Part shown: positions 24,980 through 33,041 of the stretch, one piece after another
Position numbering within the stretch: the stretch's first letter is position 1
Layout: the number at the start of each line of letters is the position of its first letter
Assembly (NCBI RefSeq): GCF_003857035.1
Contig: NZ_QGSY01000200.1
Location: 1 to 51,650, forward strand
DNA length: 51,650 bases
Direction: 5' to 3'
From: Micromonospora arida
GTDB lineage: Bacteria > Actinomycetota > Actinomycetes > Mycobacteriales > Micromonosporaceae
Notes under the pieces: generated by a model
Seen by the model: only the letters and a program-made list of their open reading frames with translations
Databases searched by the model: none
Told to the model about the DNA's origin: nothing
Translations under genes and position numbers: made by a program

Positions 24980-25555
24980 ATGGAGAGTGGTGACATGTCG
25001 ATGTCTGTCTCGGCCGATCTCACTGTCCGGCTACGGCCGGTTGCCGAGCCCGACCTGGCGATCTTCCGGCGGCTCCGCACCGAGCCGGGCCTGATCGGTC
25101 TGGACTGGGCCGGCTTCAGCGACGCCGGGGCGCCGGCACGGCGGTTCGCCGTCGACGGCTACCTCGGCGAGGACGACGGACGGCTCGTCGTGGAGGTCGA
25201 GCAGGAGCAGGCCGCCGCCGGCATCGTCAGCTACACCGCTGGGCGTTACGCCGGACGGGCGTCGTACTGGGAGATCGGCATCGTCCTGCTGCCGCAGTGG
25301 CGGGGGAGAGGCATCGGCTGGCGCGCCCAGGCGTTGCTCTGCGACTACCTCTTCCACCACAGCCCGGCCCAGCGCATCCAGGCCGGCACGCACCCGGAGA
25401 ACATCGCCGAGCAACGGGCGTTGGAGAAAGCCGGCTTCCAACTCGAGGGCGTCGTACGGGCCAGCGAGTTTCGGGCTGGCCAGTGGCGCGACGGCTACCT
25501 GTACAGCCGGTTGCGCGACGACCCGTCCCCCTGGGACCAGACGCCGCAGGTCTGA
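24980..25555 (+). CDS. GNAT family N-acetyltransferase
   Basis: 191-aa GCN5-related acetyltransferase of the RimJ/RimL-like type: an N-terminal LTVRLRPVAEPDLAIFRRL strand-helix, acetyl-CoA-binding motif A around EIGIVLLPQWRGRGIGWRAQ (about 95-114), and C-terminal HPENIAEQRALEKAGFQLEG. The substrate amine is unknown. The ATG at 24980 is placed right after a TAGCGT -10 (leaderless); the ATG at 24995 is the alternative. The last 28 bp including the stop codon are tandemly duplicated downstream. Confidence 0.88.
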   Translation: MESGDMSMSVSADLTVRLRPVAEPDLAIFRRLRTEPGLIGLDWAGFSDAGAPARRFAVDGYLGEDDGRLVVEVEQEQAAAGIVSYTAGRYAGRASYWEIGIVLLPQWRGRGIGWRAQALLCDYLFHHSPAQRIQAGTHPENIAEQRALEKAGFQLEGVVRASEFRAGQWRDGYLYSRLRDDPSPWDQTPQV

Positions 25556-25583
25556 CCCCTGGGACCAGACGCCGCAGGTCTGA
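25528..25583. repeat. Perfect 28-bp tandem duplication over the GNAT stop codon
   Basis: The units 25528-25555 and 25556-25583 are identical. Each contains CAGAC-7 nt-GTCTG, a small hairpin, and the TGA stop. The second copy reaches 3 nt from the convergent LD-carboxypeptidase gene. Confidence 0.95.
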
Positions 25584-25586
25584 GCT

Positions 25587-26681
25587 CTAGGCCTGGCGCG
25601 GGCGGACCCCCGGCTCCACCGTCAGGGTCCCTGCCGTGGCGTCGATCGTGGCGCGCGAGCCCAGCGGCACGGTGAGCTGCCCGTCGCCGTGCCCCAGCCG
25701 TAGCCCGCCCAGGACCGGCACGCCAAGGTCGTACAGGCGGTCCTTGAGCACCGCCGCCGTGTCCCACTCGCCCGGTTCACCGACACTGTTGGTGATCTGC
25801 CCGATGACCACACCGGCGACCCTGCGCAACACGCCCACCCGGCGCAGCTCGGTCAGCATGCTGTCGATGCTGTACGGAGCCTCGTCCACGTCCTCGAAGA
25901 AGAGGATCGCGCCATCGAACTTCGGGGAGTCCTCCGCGCCGAGCGATGTCGAGATCAGCGTCAGGCAGCCGCCGAGCAGGGGCCCCGATGCCCGCCCCGG
26001 CACCACCACGGAAGCGGCTGTCTCGGCCGGATCCCGGGAGATCGTGACCGGTGCGGTGGTCATCACCGCCCTGCGGAGCGCCTCGGCCGACTCGGGGCCG
26101 GTACGGGCATCACTCCAGTTGACCATGGGGCCGTAGAAGGTGACCAGGCCCGTCTCGCGCCAGAGTTTGCCGTGGATGCTGGTGATGTCACTGAAACCGA
26201 CGACCACCCGGGGATCCCGGCGCAGAACGGACACGTCGATCTGATCGACGATCCGCTGCGTGCCGTAACCACCTCGGGCGGCGAAGACGGCACGAACGCC
26301 CGGGTCGGTGAGCGCGGCGTTCAGGTCGGCCAGCCGCTGCGCGTCGGTGCCGGCCAGATAGCCGTATCTGGTGAAGACATGCCTGCCCAGCTCGACCTCC
26401 AGGCCCCAGCTCCGCAGGATCTCGATGCCACGGGCCATGTTCGTGGGGTCGGGCGCGCTGCCGGGCGACACGACCCGGACCCGGTCACCGGGTGCCAGCG
26501 CCGGTGCCCGCAGGACGCGCTTCGCACCGACCGGCGCGGCCTGCGCGGACGCGGCCTCCGCCGAGCCGACGAGCACCGCGCCACCGGCTGCCGCCGCTCC
26601 CATCCGCAGCATGTGTCGACGGGACAGGGGCACCCGCGCGGGCCCCTGGATCGCGGCTGGGTCTGTTCCAGAAGTGGCCAC
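25587..26681 (-). CDS. LD-carboxypeptidase (S66 family), Tat-exported
   Basis: 364-aa serine peptidase that removes the terminal D-Ala from murein tetrapeptides. The S66 landmarks are ARGGYGTQRIVDQID, VGFSDITSIHG (nucleophile Ser), LFFEDVDEAPY (catalytic Glu) and LGHGDGQLTVPLG (catalytic His). The N-terminus has a twin-arginine signal, LSRRHMLRMG followed by an Ala/Gly-rich hydrophobic stretch, so it is exported folded. The GTG at 26681 is chosen for GAGGGG upstream and for placing Arg-Arg at residues 21-22. It works on the cell wall during recycling or remodelling. Confidence 0.9.
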   Translation of the reverse strand: MATSGTDPAAIQGPARVPLSRRHMLRMGAAAAGGAVLVGSAEAASAQAAPVGAKRVLRAPALAPGDRVRVVSPGSAPDPTNMARGIEILRSWGLEVELGRHVFTRYGYLAGTDAQRLADLNAALTDPGVRAVFAARGGYGTQRIVDQIDVSVLRRDPRVVVGFSDITSIHGKLWRETGLVTFYGPMVNWSDARTGPESAEALRRAVMTTAPVTISRDPAETAASVVVPGRASGPLLGGCLTLISTSLGAEDSPKFDGAILFFEDVDEAPYSIDSMLTELRRVGVLRRVAGVVIGQITNSVGEPGEWDTAAVLKDRLYDLGVPVLGGLRLGHGDGQLTVPLGSRATIDATAGTLTVEPGVRPRQA

Positions 26682-26928
26682 CGGCGTCCCCTCATCGTGA
26701 TCAGACGATGCGTGCGAGCTGCCACAGCCTACGACAATCATCAATGCCAAGAGGGGTCCACAAGGGACAATGCCCGCCCGGGCGAACGCGCGGTGCCCCT
26801 GCACCAGCGGAAGCGCTCCAACACGGCCCGACCTGGCCCAGCTGGCAAAACGAGTGACGCCTGGTTCGCGACAGCTTGCGAGGCCCCGCCCACCGACGAC
26901 GGGAAAGTCCGGGTCCGCGCGCGACTCC
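26682..26928. other. Non-coding gap before the DUF2267 gene
   Basis: No coding region, repeat or clear terminator is visible here. The only signal in the 332-bp gap is a possible stress-type promoter at its downstream end. Confidence 0.5.
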
Positions 26929-26953
26929 GTTTGTCGCCGCAGAGCCTGGGAAC
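26929..26953 (+). promoter_or_regulatory. Possible SigB/F-type promoter of DUF2267 gene
   Basis: GTTT (26929-26932), 15-bp spacer, GGGAAC (26948-26953). It lies 60 nt before the ATG at 27014 (33 nt before an alternative ATG at 26987). The -10 is a variant, also seen before gpgS. Confidence 0.4.
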
Positions 26954-27013
26954 TCGCCCCGTTCGTCCGCAGGCAGGCCTGACGGCATGCCGACGAGACC
27001 GAAGGAGCGGGGC

Positions 27014-27400
27014 ATGGAGTACGAGCAGATGATCGCCACGGTACGACAGCGCGCGGGCCTCGGTGAGAACGAAGCCGTGCGGTCCATACAGGCCGTCCTG
27101 TCGGTGCTCGGTGAACGGCTCGCCGGACAGGAGGCGGACAACCTGGCGGCGCAGCTACCGGAGCGGCTGAACGGGTCCGTCACCCGCAACCCGCAGGGCC
27201 GCCGGTGGGACGTCGGCGAGTTCCTGAAGAACGTCGGGGACCGCGAACAGGTCGCGAACGCGGACCACGTGCGTCAACACGCCCAGGCGGTGCTGCGTAC
27301 CGTCGCCGAGGCGCTGAACGACGACGAGCGGAACGACCTGCTCGCCCAGCTCCCCGGCGGCATCATCGATCTCTTCGGTGTTCCCACCCCGCGAGGCTGA
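27014..27400 (+). CDS. DUF2267 family protein
   Basis: 128-aa helical protein matching DUF2267: YEQMIATVRQRAGLGENEA, then LSVLGERLAGQEADNLAAQLP and a second half-repeat VLRTVAEALNDDERNDLLAQLP. The two related halves suggest an internal duplication. The family is common in actinobacteria and cyanobacteria, with no proven activity. The ATG at 27014 follows GAAGGAG; an in-frame ATG at 26987 exists without a good ribosome binding site. A candidate stress promoter lies upstream. Confidence 0.82.
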   Translation: MEYEQMIATVRQRAGLGENEAVRSIQAVLSVLGERLAGQEADNLAAQLPERLNGSVTRNPQGRRWDVGEFLKNVGDREQVANADHVRQHAQAVLRTVAEALNDDERNDLLAQLPGGIIDLFGVPTPRG

Positions 27401-27434
27401 GCCCCGCGCCGATCGGGCCACCCGTCCGGTGTGC

Positions 27435-28913
27435 TCACGGGATCGGCCACTCGTGCACCGGCCGGTTGCTGTGCATCAGGTCGACGTAGTGTCGGACCAC
27501 CTCGCGCAGCGCCTCCGGCCGGTCCAGGTGGTCGGCCGACTCCAACCGGTGCAGCGTCTCCACCTGCCAGGTCGCCCCGTTGCGGCCAGTCAGGCAGCGC
27601 TGCTCGATGATGCCGAGCAACCGGTCACGCTCGGCCGGGTCGAGCCCCCACCGGTCCAGGCCGTGATGCGCCACCGGCAGCAACCGGCGCAACACCAACT
27701 CGGTGACGGGCAGGTAACCGAGACCGGGCCAGAAGACCTGCGCGTCGATGCCGTGCCGGGCGCAACTGGTGAAGTTCTCCTCGGCCGCGCTGAACGACAT
27801 CTGCGACCACAGTGGCCGGTCCGACTCGGCGAGGGCGCGCACCAACCCGAAGTAGAAGGCGCCGTTGGCGATGGTGTCCAGCACGGTCGGGCCGGCGGGC
27901 AGCACCCGATTTTCCACCCGCAGGTGCGGCCGGCCCCGTGACACGTCGTACACCGGGCGGTTCCACCGGTAGACGGTGCCGTTGTGCAGGCGCAACTCGG
28001 CCAGATTGGGCACCTCACCGGCCGCGAGGGCCTGCGCCGGATCCTCCGGATCGCAGACCGGCAGCAGCGCCGGGAAGTAACGCACGTTCTCCTCGAACAG
28101 GTCGAACACGCTGGTGATCCAGCGCTCGCCGAACCAGACTCGGGGGCGTACCCCCTGGGCTTTGATCTCTTCCGACCGGGTGTCGGTGGCCTGCTGGAAA
28201 AGCGGAATGCGGGTCTCGCGCCACAGCTCCCGGCCGAAGAACAGCGGTGAGTTCGCGCCGACCGCGACCTGGATGCCGGCCACCGCCTGGGCGGCGTTCC
28301 AGTAGTCGGCGAACTGGGCCGGGCTGACCTGAAGATGGAACTGGGTGCTGGTGCAGGCCGCCTCCGGGGTGATCGTGTCGGCGGTGACCGCCAAACGCTC
28401 CACCCCGCTGATGGCGATCGGCAGGTCCTCGCCGCGGGCCGCGAAGATCTGCTCGTTGAGCAGCTTGTAGCGGGGGTTGGCCGACAGCGTCTCGGCGGTC
28501 AGGTGCTCGGGCCGCAGCGTCGGCAGGATGCCGATCATGACCATGTGCGCGCCGATCGCCCGAGCCTTCACCTCGGCGGCGTTGAGGCTGGCCCGCACGT
28601 ACTCCTCGAAGTCGGCGGTGCCGGTGCCGGTCAGCCGGCGCGGCGGGACGTTGATCTCCACGTTGAACTGGCCCAGCTCGGTCTGGAAGCTCGCGTCGGA
28701 GATAGCCGCCAGCACGTCGGCGTTGCGCATCGCCGGATTCGACGCCTCGTCGACCAGGTTCAGCTCGATCTCCACGCCGGTCATCGGCCGGTCGACGTCG
28801 AAGCGGGACTCGCGCAGCATCTCGGCGAAGACATCCAGGCAGCGGCGGACCTTGTCGCGGTACCGGGCTCGATCCTCTCGACTGAAGGTTCGTACGCCGA
28901 CGTCCTCGCCCAT
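27435..28913 (-). CDS. Glutamate-cysteine ligase family protein
   Basis: 492-aa ligase of the glutamate-cysteine ligase type. Visible landmarks are TGVEIELNLVDEA (about 45-57, with the acidic residues that bind metal-ATP), ELGQFNVEINVPPR (about 79-92), CTSTQFHLQVSP, FFGRELWRETRIPLF and RVENRVLPAGPTVLD. It would join glutamate to an amine, classically cysteine; actinobacteria lack glutathione and use related ligases (EgtA) in ergothioneine synthesis, but no other egt gene is here. The ATG at 28913 is chosen; a GTG pair lies 6-9 nt upstream. A SigB/F-like promoter is 77 nt upstream. Confidence 0.8.
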   Translation of the reverse strand: MGEDVGVRTFSREDRARYRDKVRRCLDVFAEMLRESRFDVDRPMTGVEIELNLVDEASNPAMRNADVLAAISDASFQTELGQFNVEINVPPRRLTGTGTADFEEYVRASLNAAEVKARAIGAHMVMIGILPTLRPEHLTAETLSANPRYKLLNEQIFAARGEDLPIAISGVERLAVTADTITPEAACTSTQFHLQVSPAQFADYWNAAQAVAGIQVAVGANSPLFFGRELWRETRIPLFQQATDTRSEEIKAQGVRPRVWFGERWITSVFDLFEENVRYFPALLPVCDPEDPAQALAAGEVPNLAELRLHNGTVYRWNRPVYDVSRGRPHLRVENRVLPAGPTVLDTIANGAFYFGLVRALAESDRPLWSQMSFSAAEENFTSCARHGIDAQVFWPGLGYLPVTELVLRRLLPVAHHGLDRWGLDPAERDRLLGIIEQRCLTGRNGATWQVETLHRLESADHLDRPEALREVVRHYVDLMHSNRPVHEWPIP

Positions 28914-28990
28914 GGTCACCACCCCGTCACCGCTGGTCCCCCTAACCTCGCACGTAATCGCCGGGCGGGGGAAGACCCGAGGACCCTTTC

Positions 28991-29016
28991 CTACCCAACT
29001 GCCCGCCCCGTTAGCC
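28991..29016 (-). promoter_or_regulatory. Possible SigB/F-type promoter of glutamate-cysteine ligase gene
   Basis: Minus strand: GGCTA (29016-29012), 15-bp spacer, GGGTAG (28996-28991), 77 nt before the ATG. The -10 is perfect; the -35 is weaker. Confidence 0.45.
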
Positions 29017-29060
29017 CAGCCAGAGCGGACCGATAGCATTGCGGGCCGAGAGGTGGTGGC

Positions 29061-29405
29061 GTGCGGATGCGCGAGAAGGTGACCCGGCTGTTCGTCGCGG
29101 CGGCGATCGCCGAGGCCTGCTCCTGGCTGGCCCTGCTGGTCGGCATGCTGGTCAAGTACGGTCCGCCGGACAACGAGCTGGGCGTCAAGATCTTCGGGCC
29201 GATCCACGGCGGCTTGTTCGTCGCGTACGCCCTGCTGGTGCTTGCCGTGGCCCGGCTGCACCGGTGGAGCCTGCTGGCCACGGCGGTGGCCCTGGCCAGC
29301 GCGGTGCCGCCGTTCGCCACCCTGGCCTTCGAGCGCTGGGCCCGCCGCCGGGGCATGCTCGGCGTCGACCGGCAACCGGCCCGCGAGCCCGCCCCGGTCG
29401 GCTGA
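29061..29405 (+). CDS. DUF3817 membrane protein
   Basis: 114-aa small membrane protein with three helices (about 8-28, 48-66 and 70-88) and the DUF3817 features AAAIAEACSWLALLVGM, then GVKIFGPIHGGLFVAYALL, and a cytoplasmic basic tail. The family is actinobacterial and uncharacterised. The GTG at 29061 has GAGAGG upstream; TAGCAT at about 29033-29038 could be the -10. It is divergent from the glutamate-cysteine ligase gene. Confidence 0.78.
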   Translation: MRMREKVTRLFVAAAIAEACSWLALLVGMLVKYGPPDNELGVKIFGPIHGGLFVAYALLVLAVARLHRWSLLATAVALASAVPPFATLAFERWARRRGMLGVDRQPAREPAPVG

Positions 29406-29427
29406 ACCACCGACCCGCCGGGGCCGG

Positions 29428-29967
29428 TCAGGTCAGCGCGGAGCAGGCCGCGACGCCGGCCAGCAGCAGCGTGCCCAGGAACGCCTGCAACAGCAGCGGC
29501 GGCCCGAGATGCGACCAGAGCGTCGCCGTACGCGGGGTCAGCAGCTGCCCGGTGGTGAGATTGACGATCCGTTCGATCCGGGGCGGCAGCTCCGGGTCGC
29601 GTTGCGGGCGCAGGGTGAGCTGCACCTGGTCTGCCGGGTGCAGGGCGCTCTGCGGCAACTGACCGTGCAGCTCCACCTCGCAGAGCTGACCGGCGGCGTT
29701 ACGTAGCCGCACCGGGGTGACCAGGTATTCCGGACCCTGCTTCAGCTCCTTCCAGCGACGGCGGGTGCCGCCGCCGCCGAACGAGAAGAGCGAGCGCAGC
29801 AGCAGGGCGGGCAGCCGGGCGAAGGCCGCCGCCGCGAGCACCGCCACCAGCACCGGCTGACCGATACGCACCTCACGGGTGTAGCCGTCGAGCAGGCGGA
29901 TCAGCCGCCCGGTGACGATTCGTTCCGTCGGGTGCACGATCCGTCGGGTATCGAGTCCGTTGTCCAT
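29428..29967 (-). CDS. Hypothetical membrane protein
   Basis: 179 aa, not recognised. There is a hydrophobic segment at about 37-60 (VLVAVLAAAAFARLPALLL), a central soluble part with beta-rich sequence around YLVTPVRLRN and QVQLTLRPQRDPELPP that might be a small domain, and a C-terminal TM helix (about 152-174). The ATG at 29967 follows GGTGGGGGA. It is convergent with the DUF3817 gene and divergent from the baeRF gene. Confidence 0.6.
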   Translation of the reverse strand: MDNGLDTRRIVHPTERIVTGRLIRLLDGYTREVRIGQPVLVAVLAAAAFARLPALLLRSLFSFGGGGTRRRWKELKQGPEYLVTPVRLRNAAGQLCEVELHGQLPQSALHPADQVQLTLRPQRDPELPPRIERIVNLTTGQLLTPRTATLWSHLGPPLLLQAFLGTLLLAGVAACSALT

Positions 29968-30064
29968 TCCCCCACCACCGAGAGTCCGCTTGTGTTCACA
30001 GATCGTATCGACGTCCTCGGTTGAACGACGTGAATGAAACCTGGTCACGGGCTCACGGCCGCGA

Positions 30065-30090
30065 GGTGACATCCCCGGCGACCCGGGTAA
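30065..30090 (+). promoter_or_regulatory. SigB/F-type promoter of the baeRF operon
   Basis: GGTGA (30065-30069), 15-bp spacer, GGGTAA (30085-30090), 30 nt before the ATG at 30121. The -10 is strong; the -35 has GGTGA in place of GGTTT. Confidence 0.55.
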
Positions 30091-30120
30091 GCGGGGGGCC
30101 GAGCTGGAAAGGGGTCGAGC

Positions 30121-31245
30121 ATGCAGCTGTCCTTCCTGCGCCCGCTCTACGACCGTCCCGGGCCGTGGTGCTCGGTGTATCTGGACGCCTCCGCGGACAC
30201 GGAGGACGCCCATCCCGCCTTGGATTTGCGCTGGCGTGCCCTGGAGCGCAGCCTGGCCGAACAGGGGGCGGACGAGGCGAACATCGCCGCGCTGGACCGG
30301 GTGGTCCGAGGTCATGATCCGATGGTCGGGGACTACGGCCTGGCGGTCTTCGCCAGTCACGGCCGGGTGGTGCTCTCCGACTACCTGTCCGCGCCGCCAG
30401 TGCGGGACCTGGCCCACGTGGGGCCGCTGCCGCACGTGATGCCGTTGCTCGCCCAACGCGGCGAGCAGGTGGCCTGGGTGCGCGTGCTGGCCGACCGCAC
30501 CGGCGCGGACGCGATCGCCATCAGCGCCGGTGGGGTTCCCCGGAAGGCCCACGTCGTTGGTGGGGAGACCTTCCCGGTGCGCAAGCCGCAGCCCGGTGGC
30601 TGGTCTCAGGACATCTACCAGAAGGCCGCCATGGAGGCCTGGCACCGCAACGCCGGCGACGTCACCGCCGCGACCGTTGAGCTGGCCGAGAAGGTCGGCG
30701 CGGAGGTGGTGGTGGTGGCCGGCGACGTTCGGGCCACCGGCATGATCGCCGCCCAGATGCCCGAGCGCTGGCAGGACCTGATGGTCCGCACCGACGCCGG
30801 CTCCCGGGCCGCCGGCGCCGACCTCACATTGCTGGACGACCTCACCGTGCAGACCATCGCGGAGATCGCCGACCAGCGGATCAGCGCCGCGCTGGACAAG
30901 TTCGGCGTGCAGGAGGACGTGGGCGGCGGCCTCGACGCGGTCGTCTTGGCCCTGCAACGCAACCAGGTCGACACGATGATCATCGTGGACGACCCGTCGG
31001 CCAACGGTGAGCTGTGGATCGGCGCGCAACCCACCGAGATCGCCGTCGACCCGGGGCAGTTGGCCGCCATGTCGGTCGCCGACCCGCAGCGGGTACGCGC
31101 GGACGCGGCGCTGGTCCGAGCTCTCGTGGGCACCGACGCGGCCTTGACCGTGCTCGGCCCCGACGAGGCGCCCGACCTCACCGACGGCGTCGGCGCGGTA
31201 CTGCGCTACGTCGACCCCAGCACACCGGGGCGCGGCAATGGTTGA
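30121..31245 (+). CDS. baeRF/Rv2629-like eRF1-domain protein (possible ribosome hibernation factor)
   Basis: 374 aa. The fold assignment follows the bacterial/archaeal eRF1-like (baeRF) group exemplified by Rv2629: an N-terminal domain with GPWCSVYLDAS, a middle DRTGADAIAISAGG (about 124-137), EVVVVAGDVRATGMIA (about 197-212), and a C-terminal DAVVLALQRNQVDTMIIVDDP part. Relatives include Balon-type ribosome hibernation factors, so a ribosomal A-site role in stress is plausible. A SigB/F-type promoter lies 30 nt upstream, and GAAAGGGG is the ribosome binding site. Its end overlaps the TPP enzyme gene by 8 nt. The exact activity is not shown by sequence. Confidence 0.72.
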   Translation: MQLSFLRPLYDRPGPWCSVYLDASADTEDAHPALDLRWRALERSLAEQGADEANIAALDRVVRGHDPMVGDYGLAVFASHGRVVLSDYLSAPPVRDLAHVGPLPHVMPLLAQRGEQVAWVRVLADRTGADAIAISAGGVPRKAHVVGGETFPVRKPQPGGWSQDIYQKAAMEAWHRNAGDVTAATVELAEKVGAEVVVVAGDVRATGMIAAQMPERWQDLMVRTDAGSRAAGADLTLLDDLTVQTIAEIADQRISAALDKFGVQEDVGGGLDAVVLALQRNQVDTMIIVDDPSANGELWIGAQPTEIAVDPGQLAAMSVADPQRVRADAALVRALVGTDAALTVLGPDEAPDLTDGVGAVLRYVDPSTPGRGNG

Positions 31246-32992
31246 CCGAACGGTTGCGGACGTCGTGGTGGAGCGGCTCCTGGCCTGGCGGGTGCCCCGC
31301 GCCTTCGGGTACCCCGGCGAGGCGATCGCTCCACTGGTCGACGCGCTGGACCGCACCGGCGGTGAGCCGGCGTTCATCCCGGCCCGGCACGAGGAGACCG
31401 CCTCGTTCATGGCCACCGGGCACGCCAAGTTCACCGGCGGCATCGGGGTCTGCCTCGCCACCCAGGGCCCCAGCGCCGTCCAGCTGCTCAACGGCCTCTA
31501 CGACGCCAAGCTGGACAGCAAGCCGGTGGTGGCCATCGTCGGGGAGGACATCTCCGGGCCGCTCGGCGGAGCGCACCAGGAGATCGGGCTGAGCCGGCTC
31601 TTCGGGGACGTGTGCAACCAGTTCGTCCGGTACGGCCGCAGCCCCGATGAGGTGGGAACGCTGCTGGACCAGGCGTTCCGTACGGCGGCGGCGACCCGCA
31701 GCCCGACGTGCGTGGTGCTGCCCCGACAGTTGCAGGAGGCGCTGGTGCCCGACCTGCAGTCGTACGGCGCCGGGGTGATCACGGCGACCCCGGGCGAACC
31801 GCTGGCCCGGGTCCTGCCGCACGAGGTGGACCTGGACGCCGCCGCGCAGCTGCTCGGCGGCGGCCAGCGGACCGCGATCCTGGTGGGCCAGGGTGGTCGG
31901 GACGCAGCCGCCGAGATCATCGAGATCGCCGACCGGCTGGGCGCCGGGGTCGCCACCTCGCTGCTCGGCAAGCCGGTGCTCGACGAGCGGCTGCCGTTCC
32001 ACACCGGGGTGCTCGGCGAGGTCGGCACCCCGGCGGCGGCCGAGCTGATGGGTGGTTGCGACACGCTGCTGATGGTCGGCACCAACGACCCGTGGACCGA
32101 CTACTTCCCCATGCCCGAGCAGGCGCGCACCGTGCAGATCGACATCGACGGCCGCCGGATCGGCACCCGCTACCCGGCCGACGTGCCGCTGGTCGGTGAT
32201 GCCGCCGAAACGCTGCGGGCGCTGCTGAGCCGATTGCGCGGCCGGTCCGACCAGCAGTGGCGCGCCACCGTGGAGAGTTCGGTGGACCGCTGGCGGGAGG
32301 TCGCCGCCGAGCGCGCCGCAGCCGCCGCGGACCCGGTCAACCCGCAGCTCGTTCTGCAGGAGTTGTCCGCCCGGATGCCGGGCACCGGCGCGGTCGCCGT
32401 CGACGTCGGCTCGGTCCTCTACTGGTACGCCCGGCACCTCACCCTGCCACCGGGGGTCAACGCGCAGCTGTGCGGAACCCTCGGCTCGATGGGCTGCGCG
32501 CTGCCGTACGCGGTGGCGGCCAAGCTCGCCGCGCCCGACCAACCGGTGGTCGCGCTGGTCGGTGACGGGGCGATGCAGCTCAACGGGCTCGCCGAACTGA
32601 TCACCGTCTCGCACCTCTGGCAGCAGTGGCGCGACCCGCGACTGGTGGTGCTGGTGCTCAACAACCGGGACCAGAACGGCATGGGTGGCGGGCGACAACT
32701 GTCGTCCGACCCGACCCGCCGCCGCCCCGACGTGCCGTACGCCGGGTGGGCCCGGCTGCTGGGGTTGCACGGGGTTCGGGTGGACCGTCCGGAGCTGGTC
32801 GGCGCGGCCTGGGACGAGGCCCTCGCCGCGGACCGCCCCTGCGTACTGGAGGCGGTCGTCGACCCGACGGTGTCCCTGGCGCCGCCGGAGCCCGCCTTCG
32901 CCGACCTGCGGGGCCTGTACGCCGACGGCGCTCCGGCCCGGAAGGTCCGCGAGCAGGTGGAGGTCAGCGCGAACGCCGACGACCTCGTTTAG
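31238..32992 (+). CDS. Thiamine pyrophosphate-requiring enzyme (pyruvate oxidase/acetolactate synthase-like)
   Basis: 584-aa three-domain TPP enzyme. The N-terminal Pyr domain has the catalytic glutamate in PARHEETASFMATGHAK (about 47-63), the middle Rossmann-like domain spans about 195-330, and the C-terminal PP domain has VGDGAMQLNGLAELITVS (about 440-457) and LNNRDQNG for TPP-Mg binding. Best guess: a non-oxidative or quinone-linked pyruvate-converting enzyme (PoxB-like); the substrate is uncertain. The ATG at 31238 overlaps the baeRF gene by 8 nt, so the two are translationally coupled and share the stress-type promoter. Confidence 0.85.
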   Translation: MVDRTVADVVVERLLAWRVPRAFGYPGEAIAPLVDALDRTGGEPAFIPARHEETASFMATGHAKFTGGIGVCLATQGPSAVQLLNGLYDAKLDSKPVVAIVGEDISGPLGGAHQEIGLSRLFGDVCNQFVRYGRSPDEVGTLLDQAFRTAAATRSPTCVVLPRQLQEALVPDLQSYGAGVITATPGEPLARVLPHEVDLDAAAQLLGGGQRTAILVGQGGRDAAAEIIEIADRLGAGVATSLLGKPVLDERLPFHTGVLGEVGTPAAAELMGGCDTLLMVGTNDPWTDYFPMPEQARTVQIDIDGRRIGTRYPADVPLVGDAAETLRALLSRLRGRSDQQWRATVESSVDRWREVAAERAAAAADPVNPQLVLQELSARMPGTGAVAVDVGSVLYWYARHLTLPPGVNAQLCGTLGSMGCALPYAVAAKLAAPDQPVVALVGDGAMQLNGLAELITVSHLWQQWRDPRLVVLVLNNRDQNGMGGGRQLSSDPTRRRPDVPYAGWARLLGLHGVRVDRPELVGAAWDEALAADRPCVLEAVVDPTVSLAPPEPAFADLRGLYADGAPARKVREQVEVSANADDLV

Positions 32993-33011
32993 CCACCTCG
33001 GACCAGGGCAT
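32987..33011 (+). promoter_or_regulatory. Weak SigB/F-like promoter before the redox enzyme gene
   Basis: GTTT (32987-32990), 15-bp spacer, GGGCAT (33006-33011), 30 nt before the ATG at 33042. The -10 has C for T at the key position, so it is low confidence. Confidence 0.3.
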
Positions 33012-33041
33012 GAGTAGCGGCCCGACGACGCTGGAGGTCCC

